Notes: a model not told the origin generated them from the sequence alone. A stretch of 64,000 bases of DNA from Muribaculaceae bacterium (GCA_022510425.1 JAFLTO010000006.1:62001-126000); one strand, 5' to 3'. Shown: positions 42,386 to 52,347, counted from the first letter of the stretch. A program made the numbers and translations.

Positions 42386-43546
42386 ATGAATATAAAGAAA
42401 ACAAATGTTTTCCTAACCGGTGCTACAGGTGTCATGGGGATGGCCGGTCTAAGAGAATTTATGAACCGTCCCGAGGATTATTCTGTCACAGTATTGGCCC
42501 GAAACACAAAAAAGAACCACCAAAAACTTCGGACTTTTATAGATAAGGGTGTCAGAGTGATTTGGGGTGATCTCCTTGATGAAACTTCGTTGAAAAAAGG
42601 TATAGAAAATGCCGACATCGTACTGCATGTAGGGGGCATGGTATCTCCTATGGCTGAACACTTCCCTGAAAAGACCCTTAAAGTAAATGTGGGTTCTATG
42701 AAATCTATAATCAGGCTTGTGGAAGATTTAGAAAATCAAGATCCCTCAACCGCTATTAAAGTGGTTTATATAGGTTCAGTGTCACAATATGAAAGCCGTA
42801 TTCCTCCAAATCATTGGGGAAAAGTGGGGGATCCTCTGAAGGGTGCCAAATTTGATGCGTACGCCGAATCAAAAATAAAGGCTGAAGAGGCTTTGGTTAA
42901 TTCCAATCTAAAAAAATGGGTCTCACTAAGACAGACTGCCATCCTTCATCCCGGATTATTGATGAAGGCTAATGATCCTGTAACTTTTCACGTGCCACTC
43001 CAGGGAGTGATAGAATGGATCACAACAGAAGATTCCGGACGACTTCTCGAAAGGGTTAGCAGAAAAGATGTTCCTGATGATTTCTGGGGAAAATGCTATA
43101 ATGTGGGCGGAGGTGAACCATTCCGACTGACCAATCTTGAATTTGAAAGAGGTATTCTTAAAGCTTTGGGATGCCCTCCTCCTGAAAAAATTTTCGAACC
43201 AAACTGGTTCGCTACCCAAAATTTTCATGGAATGTGGTTTGAGGATTCCGACGATTTAGACAAAATCCTGCATTTCAGAAATCCTGATTCATTTGAGGAG
43301 GCTCTTAACAGATTGAAAAAACAAATTCCCTGGTATTTTAAACTCGCTCCTCTGGCTCCGGCATTCATCATAAAAGTTTTTATGAAAAAGGTTGCCGCTC
43401 ATCCCGAATTGGGTCCTCTTTCATGGATTAAAACAAACGATCTGGAACGCATATCTGCAGCTTGGGGCTCTCTGGAAGCCTACCGCAAAATCCCTTCCTG
43501 GTCTCAACTCAAACCCCTAACCCTTTCCAAATCAACTCCATCATAA
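42386..43546 (+). CDS. NAD(P)-dependent epimerase/dehydratase (extended SDR)
   Basis: A 386-residue extended short-chain dehydrogenase. The nucleotide-binding glycine motif is GATGVMGMAG near residue 11; WGDLLD and YIGSVSQY follow, and the catalytic Tyr-x3-Lys is YAESK (about 152-156). The last 100 residues are longer and more hydrophobic than in typical sugar epimerases (APLAPAFIIKVFMKKV). Substrate not identifiable. It stands alone. Confidence 0.8.
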   Translation: MNIKKTNVFLTGATGVMGMAGLREFMNRPEDYSVTVLARNTKKNHQKLRTFIDKGVRVIWGDLLDETSLKKGIENADIVLHVGGMVSPMAEHFPEKTLKVNVGSMKSIIRLVEDLENQDPSTAIKVVYIGSVSQYESRIPPNHWGKVGDPLKGAKFDAYAESKIKAEEALVNSNLKKWVSLRQTAILHPGLLMKANDPVTFHVPLQGVIEWITTEDSGRLLERVSRKDVPDDFWGKCYNVGGGEPFRLTNLEFERGILKALGCPPPEKIFEPNWFATQNFHGMWFEDSDDLDKILHFRNPDSFEEALNRLKKQIPWYFKLAPLAPAFIIKVFMKKVAAHPELGPLSWIKTNDLERISAAWGSLEAYRKIPSWSQLKPLTLSKSTPS

Positions 43547-43605
43547 TAAATGCCATAACTTTCTTTTTACCAATTGTAAAAATCACTAAAGAGTGTATTT
43601 TTTTA

Positions 43606-43613
43606 TAACTTTG
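43606..43613 (+). promoter_or_regulatory. -7 box of the lipoprotein gene at 43632
   Basis: TAACTTTG, 18 nt before the ATG. Confidence 0.6.
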
Positions 43614-43631
43614 TAAATAAAAATCCTTAGC

Positions 43632-44252
43632 ATGAAAAAGTTTTATCTATTTTTGACATGTTTAATTGGGCTTACTTTAGCCTCTTGTGGTTCCGGTTCT
43701 GTAAAAATTGATCCGAATCTAAGTTCCGATGAGGCACAAGCTGTTGTTAAAACAGAGAAATCTTTGCCTCGAACTGCAAAGATCGAATCTTACGAAGTGG
43801 TAAAATCCACATTGCCTTTGGCTCTATTGGATAACGAATATAAAGGGCTCAGAGATCAAGCTAACAAAGCACGTATCGATTATCGCACAAACATGACAAG
43901 AGGTCTTCAACAGGTAGCTGAAAAAAATATTCAGACTCTGCAGAATATCCAGAACACTATAGTGGAAAAATCCTCCAGCTTACAAGCCGACTCCCCGGAA
44001 TATATCTTTGTTTTGGCCCAAGTTAAGGAAAGAGAAAGAAAGGATGGTAAACTATCGGGCTTTATAGCCATTTATGATCCTAATAATCTTCAACAGGTTG
44101 ATTTCATCCAAGTCACTACACCACTTTATAACAATGCGGTCATGGTAACTGAAGCTCTCAATGGTGTCCTTGCAAATCCAAATCAGGACGATGAAAATTT
44201 AAAATCTTCAAATCCCGTTGTCAACTTCATCCTAAATTCAAATCCAAAATAA
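43632..44252 (+). CDS. Lipoprotein of unknown function
   Basis: A 206-residue lipoprotein (MKKFYLFLTCLIGLTLASC, Cys19). The middle (about 70-125: LRDQANKARIDYRTNMTRGLQQVAEKN) is a likely coiled coil; a beta segment follows (EYIFVLAQVKER, SGFIAIYDPNN). I recognise no family. It has its own promoter. Confidence 0.7.
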   Translation: MKKFYLFLTCLIGLTLASCGSGSVKIDPNLSSDEAQAVVKTEKSLPRTAKIESYEVVKSTLPLALLDNEYKGLRDQANKARIDYRTNMTRGLQQVAEKNIQTLQNIQNTIVEKSSSLQADSPEYIFVLAQVKERERKDGKLSGFIAIYDPNNLQQVDFIQVTTPLYNNAVMVTEALNGVLANPNQDDENLKSSNPVVNFILNSNPK

Positions 44253-44317
44253 TCTGTGTTGATTTGCAATGGACAATATAATTTCAAAACAAGTCAAATC
44301 ACAATTATAAAACTACT

Positions 44318-45340
44318 ATGAAACTATTTAAGAATTTCATTAAAATAGGGTTAACGGTTATAAGCCTTCCACTTCTCTCATCTTGTAAAAGTGATGAACC
44401 CGGAGTCAACAATGCAGCAAATTCCATTTTGGATTTTGATGGGGAAAGATTAAAGATGGTTGCCAATTATTATTTTAGTTATGACGATGAAGGTCGTCTG
44501 ACAAAAATTGATGGAAATTCACAGAATTTGCAAATAGATTATGAAAACGCAACTCTTGAATATAATGGTGATATAGCATCTGTCAAGTTTAACAAAAATG
44601 GTTACATTTCTGAATTATCAGCTTCATGGAATGAAAAGGAAAATGAGTTGTATCATAGCACCGGGAACGGAGCTATGAAGTATTCTTACGATTCAAATGG
44701 ACATCTTGTCTCTATTTCTTTAACCTCTCAAGAAACAGGATTTTATGAAGGAGAAACTTTTAATTTAGAGGTTAATTACACCACTAATCTAAAATGGACA
44801 AATGATAACCTCACCGCTGCTGAAATATCAGGGTATGAAATGGAAAATGGAGATAAGTACAATTATACGGAAAGATATGATATCTCTTATGGTGATCAAG
44901 CTAATGTCTTCTATCAGATACCCCTCCTGATTTCCCAATTCATTTATAGTAGTGAAGATGATCTGTTCCTTCTCTCTTGCGTGGGTTTAATGGGTAAAGG
45001 TCCGGCATATTTGCCAACAAGATGTTTTGAAGAGGATTATAGCGAGAATAATATAGAAGAAGACTTTTACTATTCACAGACGTATACCATGAGTTTCCAA
45101 CTTAATGGTAACGGCTCACTTTCATTTGAAACAAGCTCATGGCATGCAGGTAATTATTTTGATCCTTCTTTAAGTATAGGAAGTGATTCCCTCTCGGATA
45201 AAAATTTTGCAACAAGGACAATTGAAGCTTGCCATTACATTTATTCTTTCTTTAGTACCAGAAATGAAGTTTTCAACTCAGAGAAACATAATAAGGGTGG
45301 TATAAGAGATTTCTTTATTAAACAACATACAAAAAAATAA
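44318..45340 (+). CDS. Lipoprotein with YD-repeat-like beta structure (DUF4595-like)
   Basis: A 340-residue lipoprotein (signal ending LPLLSSC, Cys23). It contains repeats of the kind YSYDSNGHLVSIS and FSYDDEGRLTKI, which resemble single RHS/YD units and the DUF4595 lipoproteins of Bacteroidales. It starts 65 nt after the preceding lipoprotein gene. Surface location and binding role are inferred only. Confidence 0.65.
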   Translation: MKLFKNFIKIGLTVISLPLLSSCKSDEPGVNNAANSILDFDGERLKMVANYYFSYDDEGRLTKIDGNSQNLQIDYENATLEYNGDIASVKFNKNGYISELSASWNEKENELYHSTGNGAMKYSYDSNGHLVSISLTSQETGFYEGETFNLEVNYTTNLKWTNDNLTAAEISGYEMENGDKYNYTERYDISYGDQANVFYQIPLLISQFIYSSEDDLFLLSCVGLMGKGPAYLPTRCFEEDYSENNIEEDFYYSQTYTMSFQLNGNGSLSFETSSWHAGNYFDPSLSIGSDSLSDKNFATRTIEACHYIYSFFSTRNEVFNSEKHNKGGIRDFFIKQHTKK

Positions 45341-45532
45341 ATTCAGGCAATGATCTATAATTAGATCTATCTTTCCCGTGACATGAAATAAAAGTATTGG
45401 GGAGAAAGGTTTAAAGTTGCTCAAATTGTTTATCGGAGTGTCTTTACTCTATTGCCTTCCTATGCTTTTTTCTTTTCCATCCAATATTATTTCTTTATAT
45501 TATTTTTTCAACTATTTTTCATTAATTTTGTA

Positions 45533-45540
45533 AATTTAGA
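45533..45540 (+). promoter_or_regulatory. -7 box of parE
   Basis: TAATTTTG, 51 nt before the ATG, in a 251-nt gap that otherwise shows only a small dyad (GATCTATAATTAGATC-like, 45352-45367). Confidence 0.55.
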
Positions 45541-45591
45541 GGATAATACCCTTTTACCACGAGCAAAAAATTAAAGAGGGCATAAATCAGT

Positions 45592-47604
45592 ATGGCAGAA
45601 GAAAACAGCGGACTTTTTGAAAACGGTTTTGAAGCAGCCGATACTTCAGTTGATGAGGTGACTCCTGAAGAGATCACCAATTCTGAAGCGGGTGGTTATG
45701 ACGACGATTCCATTCAGCATCTGGAGTGGAACGAACATATTCGACGCCGTTCGGGAATGTATATCGGCACATTAGGTGACGGTAGCCATTCCGACGACGG
45801 TATATATGTTCTGCTCAAAGAAGTCATCGACAACAGTATCGATGAATTTAATATGGGTGCCGGATCACGTATCGATATTTCTATGACCGAAGACGGTGTT
45901 ATTACCGTGCGTGACTTCGGCCGTGGAATTCCTTTGGGTAAGGTCAAGGAAGTGGCTTCTGAAATAAATACAGGCGGAAAGTTTGATGATAAGAACTTCA
46001 AAAAATCCGTTGGTCTTAATGGTGTAGGTCTTAAGGCTGTGAATGCCATGTCTGAAAACTTTCATATCGAAAGCACACGTGAAGGCAAACAAGTGTCTGT
46101 CGATTTCGAAAGAGGCAATCTTATATCGCAAAACGAAGCCAAGGATGTGGATGAACCTAATGGTACTTTAGTGAGATTCAAACCTGACAATTCTCTCTTC
46201 AAAGGGTTCCAATTCAAATCGGAGTTCGTGGAAATGATGGTGAATAATTACACCTATCTGAACACAGGTCTTAAAATCTTTCTTAATGGCAAAAGATATT
46301 ATTCAAAAAGTGGATTACTTGACTTGTTGAAGGAAAATATGACCGCCGAACCTCTCTACCCCTTTATTCACCTGAAGGGAGAAGATATAGAACTGGTGCT
46401 TACTCATGCCGATCAATACGGTGAAGAATACTATTCTTTCATCAATGGACAGCACACAACTCAAGGGGGAACACATCTTACAGCCTTCCGCGAACATGTG
46501 AGCCGTACAATCAAAGAATTCTCAGGTAAGGGATTTGAATTTTCCGATATCCGTAACGGTATGGTCGCTGCAGTAAGTGTCAAGGTGCAAGAACCTATGT
46601 TCGACAGTCAGGCAAAAACCCGTTTCAATGGTAAAGAATTAGCACCGGGAAGCCCAATCACTGTCAATAAATTTATTGGTGACTTCATAAAAAAAGAATT
46701 AGACGATTATCTCCACAAGCATCCTGACGTGGCTGATGCCATGATCAAAAAAATCACAGCAACCGAAAAAGAGAGGAAAGAGTTTGCCGGGGTTGCTAAG
46801 ATCGCAAGGGAAAAAGCCAAAAAAGTTAGTCTTCATAATCGTAAACTGAGAGATTGCCGTTTTCATTATAATGATTCAATAAAATCAGGTTCTAAAAATG
46901 ACGGCAAACGTGATGAATCTTCTATTTTCATCACTGAGGGAGATTCAGCATCGGGCACCATCACTAAAGTTAGAAACGCCGAGACACAGGCGGTATTCTC
47001 ACTGCGTGGTAAACCTTTGAATTCTTACTCAGCCCCTCAGGCTGATATAATAAAGAATGAGGAACTCACTTTATTGAAAGCTGCCCTTAATATTGAGGAT
47101 GGAATCGATGGTTTGAGATATAACAAAATCATCATAGCTACTGACGCTGATGTAGACGGGATGCACATACGCCTGTTGATGATAACATATTTCCTGAAGT
47201 ATTTCCCTGAATTGATCAAGAAAGGGCATGTCTATATACTCCAAACCCCTTTGTTCCGTGTCAGAGACAAGAATGCCGTGAGAAGAGGGAAAGGCGTCAA
47301 GTCTAAAAAGAAGTCTCAGGAGGGTCAGAAGGATACTTATTATTGCTATACCGACGAAGAACGGGAAGCCGCCATTGCTAAATTCGGTAATAATGCTGAG
47401 ATCACCCGCTTCAAAGGACTGGGGGAAATCAATGACGTGGAATTTGCTGAATTCATAGGGCCGGATATGCGTCTTGATCCGGTTTCTCTTAAGAAGGATG
47501 ACACCGTAGAAAAACTTCTTGAATTCTATATGGGAAAAAACACCATGGAGAGACAAAACTTCATTATAGACAATCTTATAATAGAAGACGATTCCGAAAT
47601 ATGA
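45592..47604 (+). CDS. parE: DNA topoisomerase IV subunit B (type II topoisomerase, ParE/GyrB)
   Basis: A 670-residue GHKL ATPase subunit. RRRSGMYIGTLGDGSHSDDG, VIDNSIDEF (Mg/ATP Asn/Glu), VRDFGRGIPLG and VGLNGVGLKAVNA form the ATP site; the TOPRIM part has EGDSASGTI and TDADVDGMHIRLLMITYF; the end has the FKGLGEINDVEF block. The length, the acidic N-terminal extension of about 35 residues and the coaD neighbour favour topoisomerase IV. It overlaps coaD by 4 nt. Confidence 0.9.
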   Translation: MAEENSGLFENGFEAADTSVDEVTPEEITNSEAGGYDDDSIQHLEWNEHIRRRSGMYIGTLGDGSHSDDGIYVLLKEVIDNSIDEFNMGAGSRIDISMTEDGVITVRDFGRGIPLGKVKEVASEINTGGKFDDKNFKKSVGLNGVGLKAVNAMSENFHIESTREGKQVSVDFERGNLISQNEAKDVDEPNGTLVRFKPDNSLFKGFQFKSEFVEMMVNNYTYLNTGLKIFLNGKRYYSKSGLLDLLKENMTAEPLYPFIHLKGEDIELVLTHADQYGEEYYSFINGQHTTQGGTHLTAFREHVSRTIKEFSGKGFEFSDIRNGMVAAVSVKVQEPMFDSQAKTRFNGKELAPGSPITVNKFIGDFIKKELDDYLHKHPDVADAMIKKITATEKERKEFAGVAKIAREKAKKVSLHNRKLRDCRFHYNDSIKSGSKNDGKRDESSIFITEGDSASGTITKVRNAETQAVFSLRGKPLNSYSAPQADIIKNEELTLLKAALNIEDGIDGLRYNKIIIATDADVDGMHIRLLMITYFLKYFPELIKKGHVYILQTPLFRVRDKNAVRRGKGVKSKKKSQEGQKDTYYCYTDEEREAAIAKFGNNAEITRFKGLGEINDVEFAEFIGPDMRLDPVSLKKDDTVEKLLEFYMGKNTMERQNFIIDNLIIEDDSEI

Positions 47605-48047
47605 AAGCTTTTTATGCAGGTAGTTTCGACCCCTTCACTATAGGGCATCTTTCGATTGCCAACAGAGCCTTATCTCTGTTTGGAGAACTTATTATCGGTA
47701 TTGGTTATAATGAATCAAAACGTAATGAACATTCGATTGAGGAAAGAATATTACATATCAAAAAAATTTTCGAAGGAAACTCCATGGTGACAGTTTTTGC
47801 TTACCATGGTCTGACAGCAGAGATTGCTAAAGAAAACGGAGCCGTAGTTCTAATTCGGGGTGTTAGAAACGGAATAGATTTTGAAAAAGAAAAAGAACTC
47901 GCCGACATTAATCTCGAAGTGTTTGGAATGCCTACAGTGATATTGCCTTGTGAACCTCAATATTCTTATGTAAGTAGCTCTATGGTGAGGGAACTTACAC
48001 ACTTTGGTTATGATGTTTCACGTTATATACCAAAGACTAATAATTGA
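47601..48047 (+). CDS. coaD: Pantetheine-phosphate adenylyltransferase
   Basis: A 148-residue nucleotidyltransferase with the signature FYAGSFDPFTIGHLSIANRA (T/HxGH) and the SYVSSSMVREL motif near the end, plus VLIRGVRNGIDFEKE. It makes dephospho-CoA from phosphopantetheine and ATP. ATGA overlap with parE; the S41 protease starts 1 nt after its stop. Confidence 0.95.
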   Translation: MKAFYAGSFDPFTIGHLSIANRALSLFGELIIGIGYNESKRNEHSIEERILHIKKIFEGNSMVTVFAYHGLTAEIAKENGAVVLIRGVRNGIDFEKEKELADINLEVFGMPTVILPCEPQYSYVSSSMVRELTHFGYDVSRYIPKTNN

Positions 48048-48048
48048 T

Positions 48049-49656
48049 ATGAAAAATTTAATATACATAATTTTAGCAGCTATCTTAGGTTTGACCGGCT
48101 TCTCTTTAAATGCCGAAATCAATTTGGCTGAAAATAACAAGCTTCGTCTAGCCGAAGCAGCAATCACTCAACTTTATGTCGATTCAGTAGATGAAAGTAA
48201 ATTGGTGGAAGAGGCTATAAATGCCATGTTGGCTTCTCTTGATCCTCATTCTCAATATTCAAATGCTGAGGAAACTAAAGAATTGAATGAACCGCTCTCA
48301 GGAAATTTTAGTGGAGTTGGCATAACTTTCAACATGAATAATGATACCCTTTACGTGATTCAGACAGTCGGAGGAGGACCTTCTGAAAAAGTGGGAATTT
48401 TGGCCGGTGACAGAATTATTGAAGTAAACGATACTGTGATTGCAGGTGTGAAAATGAAAAACACCGACATCATGAAGCGATTAAGAGGCCCTAAAGGAAC
48501 CAATGTTGATGTTAAGGTTTTAAGATATAGCAAGGGGCTGGCAGATACAATAGATTTCCGCATCACTCGTGCAGACATTCCAATTTATAGTGTTGATGCA
48601 GCTTACATGGTTGATGATAAAACCGGTTATATCCGTATGAACCGATTTGCAGCTGAAACAGCCGATGAGGTTAGACAAGCCTTAAAAAACTTAAAGAAAC
48701 AAGGAATGGATCGTCTTATTCTTGACTTGACTGACAATGGGGGTGGTTTCTTGAATGCTGCGGTTGAGATATTAGGTGAATTCCTGGAACCGGGTCAAAT
48801 GACTGTTTATACCGAAGGTCTTAATTCTCCGAAAACCGATAATTATGCGAGTCCTCATGGTTCTAAGCCATTATTTTCCGACGGACGCCTTGTAGTTATG
48901 ACCAATCAATATTCTGCTTCAGCTTCTGAAATCACTTCCGGAGCAATTCAAGATTGGGATCGAGGGTTGATAGTGGGTAGACGCACTTTCGGGAAAGGAC
49001 TGGTGCAACGTCCAATACCGTTACCTGATGGCTCTATGATACGTCTTACCGTAGCTCATTATTATACTCCTACAGGTCGTGATATTCAAAAACCTTACGA
49101 AAAAGGTAATGCCAAGGCTTATCGCAGTGATATCTTAGACAGATATAACAGCGGCGAATTGATGCATGCTGATTCCATCCATTACACTGACTCATTAAAA
49201 GTTGAAACTCTTAGATTAAAAAGACCTATATATGGAGGCGGAGGAATCTATCCTGACAGGTTTGTAGCTCTTGACACCACACAATTCACTAACTACTATA
49301 GAGATGTCACGGCAAAGGGCCTTATAAATTCATATGCTATCAGCTATGTCGACAACAACAGGAAAGAAATTCAAAAAGAATATAAGAACGATGCCAATTA
49401 TACAAAAGATTTTACAGTGACACCACAAATGCTACAAGAATTGTATGATTTGGCCACTAAGGAAGGAATCGAATTCAAACCCGAAGAGGCTGAGATAAGT
49501 ACTCCCCTGTTCTCTATGGTGCTCAAAGGTTTAATAGGAAGGGATGTTTTCGACAATTCTACATACTATAAAGTTTACAACACTCATGATCCAATATTCC
49601 GGGAGGCTTATCGTTTGATTAATTCCGAAGAATATGAGGAGATGTTACCAAATTAA
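48049..49656 (+). CDS. S41 family C-terminal processing peptidase
   Basis: ATG at 48049 gives 535 residues with a signal peptide (MKNLIYIILAAILGLTGFSLNA). A PDZ domain (about 85-165, GVGITFNM, GGGPSEKVGILAGDRIIEVND) precedes the tail-specific protease domain with DLTDNGGGFLNAAVEIL and the catalytic Ser in NQYSASASEITSGA, Lys in RRTFGKGLVQ. It should cleave periplasmic proteins from their C-termini. The order parE-coaD-S41 is usual in Bacteroidales. Confidence 0.93.
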   Translation: MKNLIYIILAAILGLTGFSLNAEINLAENNKLRLAEAAITQLYVDSVDESKLVEEAINAMLASLDPHSQYSNAEETKELNEPLSGNFSGVGITFNMNNDTLYVIQTVGGGPSEKVGILAGDRIIEVNDTVIAGVKMKNTDIMKRLRGPKGTNVDVKVLRYSKGLADTIDFRITRADIPIYSVDAAYMVDDKTGYIRMNRFAAETADEVRQALKNLKKQGMDRLILDLTDNGGGFLNAAVEILGEFLEPGQMTVYTEGLNSPKTDNYASPHGSKPLFSDGRLVVMTNQYSASASEITSGAIQDWDRGLIVGRRTFGKGLVQRPIPLPDGSMIRLTVAHYYTPTGRDIQKPYEKGNAKAYRSDILDRYNSGELMHADSIHYTDSLKVETLRLKRPIYGGGGIYPDRFVALDTTQFTNYYRDVTAKGLINSYAISYVDNNRKEIQKEYKNDANYTKDFTVTPQMLQELYDLATKEGIEFKPEEAEISTPLFSMVLKGLIGRDVFDNSTYYKVYNTHDPIFREAYRLINSEEYEEMLPN

Positions 49657-49677
49657 AACACATTAAACCTTATGGTT

Positions 49678-51207
49678 ATGAAAAATTTTTTTCCATATTG
49701 CTTTTTGTTATTAATGGGTTTATTGGAAGTGAATCATTCAGTAGCTCAAAATGAATTTATTGAAGGAGTAGAACTTTTAACCGAACAGGCTTCAATGGCC
49801 AGTGAATTTGCTGCTATGGAGGACTCTTTGGCTCAGAACACTGTTAAAATTTTGAATCCTCAAGAGGTGTATGATTCTCTACCGCAACCCGAAGTAAATT
49901 ATGATATTGTGAACTTCTCTTTCACCCCAAGAATCTTCTCGGGGTATAGAAAAGTTCACAACCCACATTTTTTTCAAAAGGTTTTCTATGATAATCTGAA
50001 GGGTTTGAAGTTAGTAAACGGAGATATTATCATTCAGGAAGTTATCCACAACGACTCTATTGCTTTAGTGCAAGTGGAACAAATCATCACTGAACCTGAT
50101 TTTCCTGATATGGAGGTCATAATGCAGGATTCTTCAACCAACTTACCAAGTATAATGGTCTATGAACGTCCCGAATGGTTCGATAAGGCAGTGAGAGCTC
50201 GAACTGCTCAGGAAGATCTGAAATATATCGGAATGGTTTATTCACCGGATGCCGTGGAATATGCTTATTGGGACCTCCCCGTTCCTCCTGTTTTATTGGT
50301 AGAGGATAGATCTTTTTTGGCTTTTCTGAAAAGACAAGAAATACCCGAAGTTGACCCGGATGATGCTATATTGCCGGAGACTGAATCTAAGAGAATCAAT
50401 TGGCTTCACAAAGTGGGTGCTCAACTACAATTCTCACAGGCATATATCTCTCCAAATTGGTATCAGGGAGGAAATAGTTATCTATCTTTGCTTTTCGGAT
50501 TTAATTGGAATGTGACCCTAAATCAAGTCTACTATCCAAAATTGCTGTTTCAAAGCGATCTTAATTATAAACTGGCGTTCACTTCTAACCCTAAAGGTTC
50601 CTATCACAAATATACAATCTCTCAAGATAATTTCCAATATAACCTAAACACAGGTTTGAAGGCTGCCAAAGATTGGTATTATTCTTTAAATCTACAATTT
50701 AAGACCCAGCTTTTTAACAACTTCGCTCAAGATGGGCCCGAAAGAACCGCTTCTTTCCTTTCTCCGGGAGATCTTAATATCGGTCTTGGTATGAGCTATA
50801 ATCACACCAATAAATTAAAAACATTCCATTACACTTTGACAATCTCTCCCCTGTCTTATAATCTTAAGACATGCCTTAGCGATAAGATAGATCATCTTAT
50901 CTATAATATCCCGCAAGATAAAAAAGCCAAGAGTGAAATAGGTAGCAACATTGAGTTCAATATGGAATGGAACATTACCACCAATATCTCTTACAAGACA
51001 CGATTATTTGCATTTACTGACTATCATTATTTTTTGGGTGATTGGCAAAACACTTTCAATTTTGACATTAATAAATTTTTATCCACACAAATTTTTGTAA
51101 ACCTTCGTTATGACGGGTCTACGGAAAATTATGGCAACTGGAAGAAATTCATGATGAAGGAACTTTTGAGTTTCGGCCTTTCTTACACATTCTCTACCAA
51201 ACCCTAA
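49678..51207 (+). CDS. DUF3078 family outer-membrane-type protein
   Basis: ATG at 49678 (MKNFFPYCFLLLMGLLEVNHSVAQ) gives a signal peptide and 509 residues; an ATG at 49672 adds two. The second half (from about 250) is a beta-strand region with NWYQGGNSYLSLLFGFNWN and YYSLNLQFKTQLFNN, matching DUF3078, and likely forms an outer-membrane barrel. Unknown function. It follows the S41 protease by 21 nt. Confidence 0.78.
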   Translation: MKNFFPYCFLLLMGLLEVNHSVAQNEFIEGVELLTEQASMASEFAAMEDSLAQNTVKILNPQEVYDSLPQPEVNYDIVNFSFTPRIFSGYRKVHNPHFFQKVFYDNLKGLKLVNGDIIIQEVIHNDSIALVQVEQIITEPDFPDMEVIMQDSSTNLPSIMVYERPEWFDKAVRARTAQEDLKYIGMVYSPDAVEYAYWDLPVPPVLLVEDRSFLAFLKRQEIPEVDPDDAILPETESKRINWLHKVGAQLQFSQAYISPNWYQGGNSYLSLLFGFNWNVTLNQVYYPKLLFQSDLNYKLAFTSNPKGSYHKYTISQDNFQYNLNTGLKAAKDWYYSLNLQFKTQLFNNFAQDGPERTASFLSPGDLNIGLGMSYNHTNKLKTFHYTLTISPLSYNLKTCLSDKIDHLIYNIPQDKKAKSEIGSNIEFNMEWNITTNISYKTRLFAFTDYHYFLGDWQNTFNFDINKFLSTQIFVNLRYDGSTENYGNWKKFMMKELLSFGLSYTFSTKP

Positions 51208-51211
51208 TTAA

Positions 51212-51823
51212 ATGGTGAGAATAAGTAATTTCATAGGGGTTCTTTTAGTGGCCATCGTGGGTCCTCTTAATCTTTGGGGGAAAGCTCCAAAGGTGGCTTA
51301 TGATTTAGAAATGGCTAAAGAAATTTGTGCCGGATTACCATTGGAAAATGTTGAAGGCATTTGGCTGTATCCAGATGATAACGTCACTGTTATGATTCTT
51401 AATGACAATGAATATTCAGGCTCTCAATTGCCTTCATATTCCATTTCTGTCGTAGAAACTTCTGATGCCAGGCTACATCCAGGAGAGATTATTGGAAAAT
51501 TAAATGCCACGGTAGATAGTTATGCATATAAAATAGAACTTTCCACAGAAAAGAAAAACGATCTTCTTCTTAAACCAAAATCATGTATCGCCACACTTTC
51601 AAAAGATGGAGATACATTTATAATAAAGAAACAAAAAGCTCCATTCAAAGGTAGACTGAATTTTAATTTAAACCGACTTTTACCTGGTTTTTGGAAAATA
51701 GTAAGTATTGGTGTTTCTCAAAACAATTACTCCAATTCTATTCAGCATTCGGTGGGAATGGTTAAAATTTTTCCTTCCTACGACGGCAACGGTTCTTCAA
51801 GACGTAAAATAAGATACCTATGA
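51212..51823 (+). CDS. Exported protein of unknown function
   Basis: A 203-residue protein with a signal peptide-like start (MVRISNFIGVLLVAIVGPLNLWG). The rest is beta-rich (EGIWLYPDDNVTVMIL, SCIATLSKDGDTFIIKK) with a basic C-terminus. No family recognised. It starts 4 nt after DUF3078 and overlaps the next gene by 4 nt, so it belongs to that operon. Confidence 0.65.
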   Translation: MVRISNFIGVLLVAIVGPLNLWGKAPKVAYDLEMAKEICAGLPLENVEGIWLYPDDNVTVMILNDNEYSGSQLPSYSISVVETSDARLHPGEIIGKLNATVDSYAYKIELSTEKKNDLLLKPKSCIATLSKDGDTFIIKKQKAPFKGRLNFNLNRLLPGFWKIVSIGVSQNNYSNSIQHSVGMVKIFPSYDGNGSSRRKIRYL

Positions 51824-52347
51824 ATAATCGGGCTTTGGTTTTGATAATTTTAGGTTTGCTAAGTTGCACCTTTTCCGATGCAAAAAAAATTAAAAGTTCT
51901 TTCACAATCAAGAAAGAAACAAAAGCCTCAAATCTACCTTATTCTAAAATCCAAGGACATCAAATTAATTTAGGAGATTCAAAAATGGATAATCCTGAAT
52001 TTTGTGATTCTATGGCGGCGAATTTAAGAAACATTACTTTTGCCGGATATGAAAAGGAATCTAACTCTTCCACAGAATCTTTTTTATTGATTAATCCTTC
52101 AAGTGAAACATTGACGGGTTTTGAAGTAAAAATTGATTATCTTGACCTGAAAGATCGTATGCTTCATTCCAGAAAACTAAAAGAACCATGTTTGATCCCT
52201 CCCGGAGAATCTCGAAAATTTGATATCAAGAGTTGGGATAGCCAGCACACCTACTTCTATTATCTCGGGAATGAACCTAAAAAAGTGGCCACTCCTTATA
52301 AAGTAGCTTTTACACCTTTAACTTATTGGATAGAAATTCCGGATTAA
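51820..52347 (+). CDS. Exported protein of unknown function
   Basis: A 175-residue protein with an N-terminal hydrophobic signal (MNNRALVLIILGLLSCTFSDA). The middle is Ser/Lys-rich; the C-terminal part (TESFLLINPSSETLTGFEVKIDYLD, LIPPGESRKFDIKSWDSQHTYFYY) looks like one immunoglobulin-like beta sandwich. No family recognised. Translationally coupled to the previous gene (ATGA). Confidence 0.65.
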   Translation: MNNRALVLIILGLLSCTFSDAKKIKSSFTIKKETKASNLPYSKIQGHQINLGDSKMDNPEFCDSMAANLRNITFAGYEKESNSSTESFLLINPSSETLTGFEVKIDYLDLKDRMLHSRKLKEPCLIPPGESRKFDIKSWDSQHTYFYYLGNEPKKVATPYKVAFTPLTYWIEIPD

